Assembly: GCA_964444795.1 (NCBI GenBank)
Contig: CAYUIQ010000241.1
Span: 1-13,122, forward strand
Source: JABMRP01 sp964444795
Lineage (GTDB): Bacteria > Planctomycetota > Planctomycetia > Pirellulales > Thermoguttaceae
Length of the DNA stretch: 13,122 nt
Direction: 5' to 3'
The notes beneath the pieces were generated by a model. That model had not been told where the DNA came from and did no database searches. It saw nothing but the letters and a program-made list of their open reading frames with translations. A program made the translations under genes and the position numbers. Positions 1 to 6,570 of the stretch are shown here, in pieces; position 1 is the first letter of the stretch; each line of letters opens with the position of its first letter.

Positions 1-65
1 AACGGCGCACGATCGTAAGTCGTTACCTGGACTATGGAAGTGCCATTCGGGTCAGGACTCAAGCC

Positions 66-1901
66 ATGAAATCCCCCAAAGCGTTCCTGTTGACTTTCGT
101 CCTTGTGGGACTGGCCGTGATCGGCTGCGGGCCGCAAGCAGAACCGGTGACCCCGGACGAGGCGAAAGCATACTACAATCGGGGCAATGCCTGTCGGGAC
201 GAAGGTGACCTCGACAAAGCGATTGATGAGTACAGTGAGGCGATTCGACTGAACCCGGACCTTGTGGAAGCATACAACAACCGGGGCCTTGCCTATGGGG
301 ACAAGGGCGAGTTGGACAAAGCGATTGCCGACTACAGTCAGGCAATTCGCTTGAACCCGGACTATGCGATCGCATTCAGCAACCGGGGCAATGCCTATCA
401 GAACAAAGGTGAGTTGGACAAAGCGATCGCCGACTGCAATCAGGCGATTCGACTGGCCCCGGATGAGGCGAAAGTATACTACAATCGCGGCTCAGCCTAT
501 CAGGACACGGGCGAGTTGGACAAAGCGATCGCCGACTTCTGTCAGGCGATTCGACTAGACCCGGACCTTGTGGAAGCATACCACAACCGGGGCTTGGTGT
601 ATCAGCAGAAGAGCGAACTCGACAAAGCATTTGCCGACTGCAGCCAGGCAATTCGACTGAACCCCCACGAGGCGAAAGTGTACTATATCCGGGGCTTAGT
701 CTATCAGGAGAAGGGCGAACTGGACGAAGCGATTGCCGACTACACTCGGGCGATTCGACTGAACCCGGACCTTGCGCTAGCCTACAACCAGCGAGGCATT
801 GCCTGTCATGACGAGGACGATCTCGACCAAGCGATTGCCGATTACACTCAGGCGATTCGACTGGACCCGGACCTTGCGGAAGCATACTACAATCGGGGCA
901 ATGCCTATGGGGAAAAGGGCGAGTCGGACGAAGCGATTGCCGACTACAGTCAGACGATTCGACGGAACCCGAACCATGCGATGGCATACCATATTCGGGG
1001 CGTGACCTATGGGGAGAAGGGCGACTTCGACAGGGCCATTGCCGACATCAGCCAGGCGATTCGAATGGACCCGGACGATGCAATGGGCTACCACAGCCGG
1101 GGCTTAGTCTATCAAGAAAAGGGCGACCTCGACCAAGCGATTGTTGACTACAGTCAGGCGATTCGACTGGATCCGGACGATGTAGAACCATACAACCACC
1201 GGGGCATTGCTTACGGGAAGACGGGCGATCTCGACCGAGCGATTTCGGACTTCAGTCAGGCCATTCGACTGACCCCGGACGATGCGGATGCATTCACCAA
1301 CCGGGGCCTTGCCTACTGGAAGACGGGTGGCCTCGACCAAGCGATTGCTGACTACAGCCAGGTGATTCGACTGGCACCAGACGTGGCGGAAGTGTACTTC
1401 AGTCGAGGCTCTGTCTATCGGGAGAAGGGCGATCTCAGCCGAGCGATTGCTGACTACAGTCAGGTGATTCGACTGAAACCGAATGATGCGGATGCATACT
1501 ACCGCCGAGGCTCAGCCTATCAGGATCAGGGCGACCTCGGCCAAGCGATTGCTGACTACAGTCAGGTGATTCGACTGGACCCGGATGATGCGGAAGTACA
1601 CTTTAGCCGGGGCTATGCTCATAAGCAGAAGGAAAACCTCGACCAAGCGATTGCCGACTACAGTCAGGTGATTCGACTGAAACCGAATGATGCGGTTGCG
1701 TACTCCTTTCGGGGCTCTGTTTATCGTAAGAAGGGCAATCTCGACCAAGCGATTGCTGATTACAGCCAGGCGATTCGACTGGACCCGAACCTCGCAGTTG
1801 CATATTCCGGCCGGAGTATCGCCTTTACGCTCAAGGGCAACAGAGCCAAATCTCAGGCCGACTGGACACGAGCCAAGGAACTCGATCCGAGCTTCGAATA
1901 G
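66..1901 (+). CDS. TPR-repeat lipoprotein (17 tandem TPR units)
   Basis: 611 aa. Residues 1-21 form a lipoprotein signal peptide: basic start, hydrophobic core and lipobox VIGC with Cys21 as the lipidation site, so a membrane-anchored extracytoplasmic protein is expected. From residue 33 to 610 the protein is exactly 17 consecutive 34-residue TPR units of the form A.AYYNRG.AY..KGELDKAIADYSQAIRL.PD. They carry the usual TPR small and aromatic positions (G8, Y11, A20, Y24, A27, P32), with the 'NRG' variant at positions 6-8. TPR solenoids bind proteins or peptides, and no catalytic domain is present, so it is probably a scaffold; the partner cannot be named. The ATG at 66 has AGGA at 54-57. The gene looks less GC-rich than its neighbours by eye (not computed). 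No convincing promoter is visible in the 65 bases upstream, which may lie outside the window. Family call firm, role unknown. Confidence 0.9.
   Translation: MKSPKAFLLTFVLVGLAVIGCGPQAEPVTPDEAKAYYNRGNACRDEGDLDKAIDEYSEAIRLNPDLVEAYNNRGLAYGDKGELDKAIADYSQAIRLNPDYAIAFSNRGNAYQNKGELDKAIADCNQAIRLAPDEAKVYYNRGSAYQDTGELDKAIADFCQAIRLDPDLVEAYHNRGLVYQQKSELDKAFADCSQAIRLNPHEAKVYYIRGLVYQEKGELDEAIADYTRAIRLNPDLALAYNQRGIACHDEDDLDQAIADYTQAIRLDPDLAEAYYNRGNAYGEKGESDEAIADYSQTIRRNPNHAMAYHIRGVTYGEKGDFDRAIADISQAIRMDPDDAMGYHSRGLVYQEKGDLDQAIVDYSQAIRLDPDDVEPYNHRGIAYGKTGDLDRAISDFSQAIRLTPDDADAFTNRGLAYWKTGGLDQAIADYSQVIRLAPDVAEVYFSRGSVYREKGDLSRAIADYSQVIRLKPNDADAYYRRGSAYQDQGDLGQAIADYSQVIRLDPDDAEVHFSRGYAHKQKENLDQAIADYSQVIRLKPNDAVAYSFRGSVYRKKGNLDQAIADYSQAIRLDPNLAVAYSGRSIAFTLKGNRAKSQADWTRAKELDPSFE
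162..1895 (+). repeat. 17 x 102-bp tandem coding repeat (TPR array)
   Basis: The TPR array is also a DNA-level tandem repeat with a strict 102-bp period and no indels, which implies expansion by unequal exchange or slippage in whole codon units. A core around GACTACAGTCAGGCGATTCG recurs in most units. Units 12-15 share the variant CAGGTGATTCGACTG. Units 13-14 and 15-16 look like a duplicated two-unit block: the segments running from GACTACAGTCAGG through AAACCGAATGATGCGG match over about 40 bases at the 13/14 and 15/16 boundaries. Long antisense reading frames in this stretch are artefacts of the repeat. Confidence 0.9.
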
Positions 1902-2006
1902 CGACCCAAACCCAGAATCCCCCTCCTACCTCTTGCGCAATCCGTGCGATCACCACGGCAAGGCCGCTCGATTGGTGCGTCTCTGTGTCCGATGGCCCTT
2001 TGTTTG

Positions 2007-2035
2007 TAGACACCGCCGCCGTTGGTGCGGATAAT
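2007..2035 (+). promoter_or_regulatory. Sigma70-type promoter for the ThuA/hydrolase pair
   Basis: TAGACA (2007-2012), a 17-bp spacer and GATAAT (2030-2035) each match the consensus hexamers at 5 of 6 positions. Transcription would start near 2042, giving a leader of about 23 nt that just contains the GGAG at 2056-2059 and the ATG at 2065. The rest of the 163-bp gap after the TPR gene shows no gene and no terminator hairpin. Sequence match only. Confidence 0.6.
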
Positions 2036-2064
2036 GGAAGTCGGCTGGGAATCTTGGAGAATCC

Positions 2065-2763
2065 ATGCGCAAGTACTACATGCATGCGGCGCACGAAACG
2101 ATCGGCGTGTCCAACGCCACCGCCGCGCTGCGCGCGGGTCGGCCGGTGCGGGTATGTCTGGTTTGCGCTGGCGGCGGTTCCCCCGCAAACGATCCGCTTG
2201 CGGCGCTGGAGGAATACCTTGCCGAGCATTCTACGACCGCGGGCGACGAGTTCTCCTGGGTCGTTGCCGATAGGGCAGATGCCACGAGCCTTCGTGAGGC
2301 CGATACGGTCTTGCTGTACGGCCGCCCGGAGGAGGATCGCATCCGACGGGTCTGGCAAAGCGGCCGAGGGATCGTCGGCGTGCGACCGCCGGATGAGACA
2401 GTCCCGGACGGCTCGCCGTGGAAGAGCGACGTGTTCGGCTGCGAGGTCCGGGGGTGTTATCCAGACCGCCGCGTGCGGGTAACGCCCGTCGAACAGGCAT
2501 GGCGACATCCCGTGCTGCGCGGCGTCGATTCGTTTGCTGTCTCGGGCAGTCTTCCCCGCCATGCGTGGATCGCCCCCGATGCGACCGTGCTGCTTCAGGG
2601 TCGGGTATCCGAAGGCAACGAGCCGGTCGCCTGGGTCCGAACCTCGCCACACGGCCGAGTGTTTCGTACCTCGCTGGGCCACCGGGGTGACTTCGACAAC
2701 AGGGCCTTTCTCCGCCTGCTGGCCAATGCCGTGTTCTGGACGGCAGGGCGAATCGAGGAATGA
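2065..2763 (+). CDS. ThuA-like domain protein
   Basis: 232 aa, no signal peptide, so cytoplasmic as read. The clearest family mark is the C-terminus, residues about 200-229: GRVFRTSLGHRGDFDNRAFLRLL followed by NAVFWTAGR. This fits the ThuA-like (trehalose-utilisation, class I glutamine-amidotransferase-fold) pattern G+vf..slGH..df....f..ll.nai.W..gr. A mid-segment, GRGIVGVRPP then FGCEVRGCY, sits where ThuA proteins have their 'G.vGlr...h' and 'f...v.GghY' blocks. ThuA-fold proteins usually lack the amidotransferase cysteine and their activity is poorly defined; many occur in sugar-utilisation loci. The start is supported by GGAG 5 nt upstream and by the promoter at 2007-2035. The stop lies 4 nt before the next start, so translational coupling is likely. 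The N-terminal 30 residues are atypical, and a start at Met6 is possible. Confidence 0.75.
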   Translation: MRKYYMHAAHETIGVSNATAALRAGRPVRVCLVCAGGGSPANDPLAALEEYLAEHSTTAGDEFSWVVADRADATSLREADTVLLYGRPEEDRIRRVWQSGRGIVGVRPPDETVPDGSPWKSDVFGCEVRGCYPDRRVRVTPVEQAWRHPVLRGVDSFAVSGSLPRHAWIAPDATVLLQGRVSEGNEPVAWVRTSPHGRVFRTSLGHRGDFDNRAFLRLLANAVFWTAGRIEE

Positions 2764-2767
2764 AAGC

Positions 2768-3751
2768 ATGATCCTTTCGCGGACAGCAACGGTGATTCTC
2801 GCGGGGATCGTCTACGCGGGTCTGGCAGGATGGCCCGCCGAGGCCGCCGAGCAGGAGCGGCTGAAGATCGCGGTGCCCAGTTCGCTCGACGGAACCGAGC
2901 AGCCGGCGTATTTGATACTGCCGGCGGGTGTGAAACCCGACACGGAAAGCGACAAGGAGGTCCCGCTGTTGGTCTCCTTGCACACCTGGAGCAGCAACGT
3001 CGAGCAGCGGCTCGGACCGATGGAAGCCGCAGGCGCGCGACGCGGTTGGGTGTACCTTTTTCCCGATTTTCGCGGCGCCAACCGCTCGCCCGACGCCTGC
3101 GGATCGGAGAAAGCTCAACAGGATATTTTGGATGCGGTCGACTGGGTGGTCGCGCGTTACCCGATCGATACGCGGCGGATCTATCTCACCGGCGTTTCCG
3201 GCGGCGGACACATGGCCATGCTCATGGCCGGACGGCATCCGCGGCGGTGGACCGCGGTGAGCGCCTGGGTAGGGATCAGCGATCTGGCCGCCTGGGAAGC
3301 ACGGCACACCAAGGGCGGCTACGGGGCGATGGTCCGGGCAAGTTGTGGCGGCCGGCCCGGCGATAGCGAGACGGTCGATCGGGCCTATCACGATCGTTCG
3401 CCGATCCACTGGATGGCCGGCGCGGTCGACGTGCCGCTCGATCTGTCTGCCGGTGTGCATGACGGATACAAGGGCTCGGTTCCCATCCGCCATACGCTCG
3501 ACGCGTTCAACCGGGTGGCCCAAGCTCAAAAGGCACCGGTCATCACCGAAGCGGAGATCGCCCAGTTGAGTCGTCCGGGCGGCCGTCTAACGAACCCGCA
3601 ACCGAGCGACCAGGTGAAAGACCCCACTCTGGGACGCGCCATCCATCTCCGCCGAACGGCCGGCAAAGCCCGGGTGACGATCTTCGAGGGCGGCCACGAA
3701 CGGCTCGACGAAGCGTCGGCCGCGTGGCTCGAGCAGTATGTGAAGCCGTGA
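2768..3751 (+). CDS. Secreted alpha/beta hydrolase (S9/esterase-like)
   Basis: 327 aa. The reading frame is open further upstream, but the ATG at 2768 is preferred: GAGGAA (2755-2760) precedes it, and it gives a Sec signal peptide (hydrophobic residues 7-22, cleavage near Ala26/Ala27 in PAEAAEQ). The mature part has an alpha/beta-hydrolase core: strand VPLLVSLHTW (65-74), FPDFRGANRS (98-107, oxyanion region), nucleophile elbow GVSGGG with Ser144, acidic residue Asp232 in GVHDGYKGSVPI, and His310 in GGHE. Ser-Asp-His order and spacing match prolyl-oligopeptidase-like (Peptidase_S9) and related esterase families, so the triad appears complete. Likely substrates are esters or acylated polysaccharides in the periplasm or outside the cell; specificity cannot be read. 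It is the second gene of a unit with the ThuA-like gene, 4 nt apart. Confidence 0.85.
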   Translation: MILSRTATVILAGIVYAGLAGWPAEAAEQERLKIAVPSSLDGTEQPAYLILPAGVKPDTESDKEVPLLVSLHTWSSNVEQRLGPMEAAGARRGWVYLFPDFRGANRSPDACGSEKAQQDILDAVDWVVARYPIDTRRIYLTGVSGGGHMAMLMAGRHPRRWTAVSAWVGISDLAAWEARHTKGGYGAMVRASCGGRPGDSETVDRAYHDRSPIHWMAGAVDVPLDLSAGVHDGYKGSVPIRHTLDAFNRVAQAQKAPVITEAEIAQLSRPGGRLTNPQPSDQVKDPTLGRAIHLRRTAGKARVTIFEGGHERLDEASAAWLEQYVKP

Positions 3752-3759
3752 CAAGCGTG

Positions 3760-3876
3760 TATAGTAGCCATCTCGCTCCGCGAGATGTGGCCTTTCAGAG
3801 CGACCGACTATCTTGCTCACCGAAGTGCAGTTCTGCGTGGTGCAGCCACATCTCGCGGAGCGAGATGGCTACTATA
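3760..3876. repeat. REPIN-like inverted pair, perfect 32-bp arms
   Basis: Left arm 3760-3791 and right arm 3845-3876 are perfect reverse complements over 32 bp, separated by a 53-nt loop. Each arm also folds on itself: CATCTCG, a CTCCG loop, CGAGATG (3769-3787 in the left arm). The left arm carries GTAG at 3764-3767 and the right arm the facing CTAC at 3869-3872. The element occupies nearly all of the 132-bp gap between two convergent genes, 8 nt past one stop and 7 nt past the other, so it may act as a bidirectional terminator or mRNA-end protector. There is no U-tract of the intrinsic-terminator type. The GTAG-plus-hairpin inverted-pair design resembles REP/REPIN elements. Confidence 0.85.
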
Positions 3877-3883
3877 AACTCCC

Positions 3884-6352
3884 TCACGGCCGCAGCGCAA
3901 CGAGCGACTCAAGTATCTTCGCTCTCACGGCGTCGGCTCGGGTTCGATCTTTCGGCTCGTGCCAGCGAAGACTCTCCGGACCGATGCCTTCGAGCACTTC
4001 GGCGGCGGCCGTTCTTAGCAGAGTTTCCGCCCGGTCGATCGCCTCGTCGCGGCGTCCGGCCGCTTTGGCCCGCTCGATGGCTCGGCGGAGCATGACGAAG
4101 GTCTCGTAGTCCTCGACGCTCTCGCGGATCGCTTCCATGTGTTTGCCGGCGGTGACCGTCCGGTCGTCGAGAAACAGGGGCGTGTACGGCCCGGCCTTCA
4201 CCAGATACTCGTTCCACGAAGAGGCCCCGCTGTTGTCGCCGAAGGCCCAGAAGAACGACCCGGTCGCGCCGGTTTCCCAGCACTGCCACGCCTGCAACCG
4301 GTGATAGGCATACGGGTCGAGCAGCTTGGCCGGCCCCGAGCACGAGTAGAATTGCAGCGTCCGGCCGGCCGTCTGCTGGTCGCGATAGAACCGCGCAAAC
4401 GGTTTCCCCTGGGCCAGCCACATGGGCCGATTGGGACACAACACGTCGCACGCCTCGAAGAGTTCCGCCGGGGCTTTGGCCGGATCGCGATACGTGGGGT
4501 CTTCCCAGATGAGCACCTCGGGTTCGGCTTTCTTGATCGCCCGAGCCCAGGCCAGCAGCGCCTCGACGTCGCTCCCCTCGTGCGGTTCGTCGTGGATGAG
4601 CAACCCCAGCCGGTTCGGCTCGACGCCCTTGCTCTTCAAATGACGGACCCAGGCGGAGATCCACGCCCCCACTCGGGCATCGAACTCCGGCGAGCCAATC
4701 GCCGCACCGCCGAGCGAACTCTTGATCGTGCCCGAGTAATGGGCAACCGACAGGAACACGAGATACGCCCGGGCGTCGGGCCACTGGCCGATCCAGTCGT
4801 CCATTTCGGTCGTATCCAGGGCGATCGATCCATCGTCGGCGAAGCGGTAGTTCATCAACACGCCGGAAGACGCCCAAGGCGCATTGACGAACCGATCCTG
4901 TAAATGCCGCAGAAAGGCCTCGCGGTTTTGCCCGGTGATACCGTAACGCCCGCCGCCGTTGCTGTAGCTCCAACCACCCAGCCAGAGTGTGGTTCGCTCG
5001 GGGAATTGCAGCGGATAAACGCACACTTCCAGCGGAATCTTTACCGCCGGGCCCTGCTCCGGCGTCATCGTAACGGTGGAGCGATGATCGCCCGGGGGCA
5101 GGTTCTTAATGTGCAGCGTAAACCAAACCTGCCGCACCAGTCCGGGAAATACACGCACTTGCCATCCGCGCGGCGTCAGCGGCGCTTCCCGCAGGGCGGC
5201 GGCGATCGGTTTTCCCTCGGACGTATCGGTCCACGGCACTTCGTATACGGTGACTTCCGACTTCGGCAACCCCGGGTCGACCCATACGCTCATGGGCGCG
5301 TCGCTGCTGTTGGCCAGATGGATCACGGCCGACCGGTACTCGCCCCGCATCGTATGCACGACCGGCACGGGGACGGCCGATTTCGGTCCCGGGGCGTATG
5401 GATCGAGCGGATCCCACGCGCACCCGCCCCATGCGGCCAACGGCGGACGGCCCAGCGCCCGCCAGAGCTCGGCTCCAACGGCAAACAGCCGCGCGTGGTT
5501 CTCGCTGAGCGGAATTACGGCACGGAAGGAATCGTCGACGGTGATCGCCTCGGGGTCCCACTGCTTGGCAATCTCGGCCACTCGATCGAGCAATCGCCGG
5601 CGAAGCGTCTCGTCGCCCAAATCGGACGTTCGAATTGCCGCCGTCACACCGGCAACGTCGGCTTCGTGGCGCACGCGCAGACTGGCCCGAGTTCGCCAGT
5701 GCCGGAACAACTCGCGCACGTCGCCGACGATCGGCCCGCGCGGTGGGCGCTCCAAGAGTGTATCGGGACCGCGCAAGACTTCGACCTCATCGCAAAACGT
5801 GTACGGTCCGCCGGGCATGGGAATCACCAGGAACCGAACGTATCGGCCCCGGGTGTTCAACGCGCCGGTGGCCAGTCGCCGGATGGCGTATCCCTCGGGC
5901 CAGGGACCGCTGACCTGGTGATCCATGGCGACCAGATCGCCGGCGTCGCGGTACGTCTTTCCATCGTCGCTAACCAACACGCGAATCGAAGCCGGCCAGG
6001 TCACGCCGGCCCGTCCGGCAGCCGTCCGAAACGCGACGCCGCCGATCGGTTCGACGCGTCCCAGATCGACGGTGATCGTGGCATATTGAACGCGCTGCCA
6101 GCCGACCGTTCCCTTCTGTGTCCAGAAGTACTCGTCGGTCGTCCGGCCATCGGTCAGTTGGACCGTATCGCCGGGATCGGTGCAGTGGACATAAGTGGGT
6201 CCCGGCGATAGCACGTACTTGGCGCCCAGGGCAAGGTTCTTCGAGGCTTCGTCCGGCTGCTCGGCTGTCGCGATGAGGCCGAGTCCGCAGACGATCAGCA
6301 TCGCGCTAGATCGCAAGAGCCCGGAGGAAGGAAACGGATCGAATCGGGTCAT
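3884..6352 (-). CDS. Secreted GH123/DUF4091-like glycoside hydrolase
   Basis: 822 aa, start at 6352 (minus strand), fixed by a strong GGAGGA (6361-6366) 8 nt upstream; a longer reading from 6421 lacks this support. Residues 18-30 form a hydrophobic export signal, with likely cleavage near ATA/EQ. Residues about 38-195 look like a discoidin (F5/8 type C) beta-sandwich: NLALGAKYVLSP, LTDGRTTDEYFWT, ITVDLGRVEPIGGVAFRT, SIRVLVSDDG. A linker and Ig-like region precede the catalytic half (about 445-760), which shows DUF4091/GH123 marks: LGLLIHDEPHE with the Asp588-Glu589 pair, WEDPTYRDP, GSFFWAFGDN and the closing EAIRESVEDYE. GH123 enzymes use an adjacent Asp-Glu pair in substrate-assisted cleavage of N-acetylhexosamine glycosides. 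The same chemistry here is an inference, and the sugar could differ. It is convergent with the hydrolase and divergent from the membrane glycosyltransferase. Confidence 0.82.
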   Translation of the reverse strand: MTRFDPFPSSGLLRSSAMLIVCGLGLIATAEQPDEASKNLALGAKYVLSPGPTYVHCTDPGDTVQLTDGRTTDEYFWTQKGTVGWQRVQYATITVDLGRVEPIGGVAFRTAAGRAGVTWPASIRVLVSDDGKTYRDAGDLVAMDHQVSGPWPEGYAIRRLATGALNTRGRYVRFLVIPMPGGPYTFCDEVEVLRGPDTLLERPPRGPIVGDVRELFRHWRTRASLRVRHEADVAGVTAAIRTSDLGDETLRRRLLDRVAEIAKQWDPEAITVDDSFRAVIPLSENHARLFAVGAELWRALGRPPLAAWGGCAWDPLDPYAPGPKSAVPVPVVHTMRGEYRSAVIHLANSSDAPMSVWVDPGLPKSEVTVYEVPWTDTSEGKPIAAALREAPLTPRGWQVRVFPGLVRQVWFTLHIKNLPPGDHRSTVTMTPEQGPAVKIPLEVCVYPLQFPERTTLWLGGWSYSNGGGRYGITGQNREAFLRHLQDRFVNAPWASSGVLMNYRFADDGSIALDTTEMDDWIGQWPDARAYLVFLSVAHYSGTIKSSLGGAAIGSPEFDARVGAWISAWVRHLKSKGVEPNRLGLLIHDEPHEGSDVEALLAWARAIKKAEPEVLIWEDPTYRDPAKAPAELFEACDVLCPNRPMWLAQGKPFARFYRDQQTAGRTLQFYSCSGPAKLLDPYAYHRLQAWQCWETGATGSFFWAFGDNSGASSWNEYLVKAGPYTPLFLDDRTVTAGKHMEAIRESVEDYETFVMLRRAIERAKAAGRRDEAIDRAETLLRTAAAEVLEGIGPESLRWHEPKDRTRADAVRAKILESLVALRP

Positions 6353-6360
6353 GGTCGAAT

Positions 6361-6366
6361 TCCTCC
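6361..6366 (-). promoter_or_regulatory. Shine-Dalgarno fixing the GH123-like start
   Basis: On the minus strand, GGAGGA lies 8 nt before the ATG at 6352. It selects this start over the upstream in-frame ATG at 6421 and leaves a signal peptide at the N-terminus. Confidence 0.75.
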
Positions 6367-6476
6367 GAGTGAGAACTTGTTTCCGGCACTGTATTGGACC
6401 AAACGGGCGAGGGTTGCACAATGATCGAGCCCGGAGGAGAGCCGTTCGGGGAACCCTTCTTGGCCTCGAAACCCCG

Positions 6477-6493
6477 GCAAACGGGCCGTTTGC
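6477..6493. promoter_or_regulatory. 17-bp palindrome, candidate operator
   Basis: GCAAACGG and CCGTTTGC are perfect half-sites around one central G, in the 218-bp gap between divergent genes. The right half overlaps the putative -35 of the glycosyltransferase promoter (6490-6495). That placement suits a dimeric repressor. The reading is inferred from symmetry and position only. Confidence 0.4.
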
Positions 6494-6518
6494 GTGGTGG
6501 ATTTCTCGGACCTACACT
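6490..6518 (+). promoter_or_regulatory. Weak candidate promoter for the GT-C gene
   Basis: TTGCGT (6490-6495), 17 bp and TACACT (6513-6518) match the consensus hexamers at 3/6 and 4/6. Transcription would begin near 6525, about 46 nt before the ATG at 6571. It is the best spaced pair seen in this gap, but it is weak. Confidence 0.3.
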
Positions 6519-6570
6519 TAAGCAGGTAGAAATATCGTCTCAACCGCAACCACCATCAAGCCGGCCTGCC

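Noticed and set aside
376..987. Long minus-strand frames through the TPR gene
   Set aside because: They are periodic products of the 102-bp repeat read antisense, not a second gene.
162..1895. Regularly spaced repeats as a CRISPR array
   Set aside because: The 102-bp units are contiguous, coding and without unique spacers; they encode TPR helices.
2231..3529. 432-codon open frame on the minus strand across the ThuA and hydrolase genes
   Set aside because: It overlaps two genes with clear motifs and ribosome sites, and its translation is Arg/Pro-rich with no domain.
2534..3751. Longer 405-aa reading of the alpha/beta hydrolase
   Set aside because: The extra 78 residues overlap the ThuA-like gene and would bury the signal peptide. 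The ATG at 2768 has a good ribosome site.
4904..6211. 435-codon open frame on the plus strand inside the GH123-like gene (also 4139-4903)
   Set aside because: It is antisense to a well-supported gene with domain motifs. Its protein is rich in Arg, Pro and Gly with no recognisable domain, as expected for a shadow frame in GC-rich DNA.
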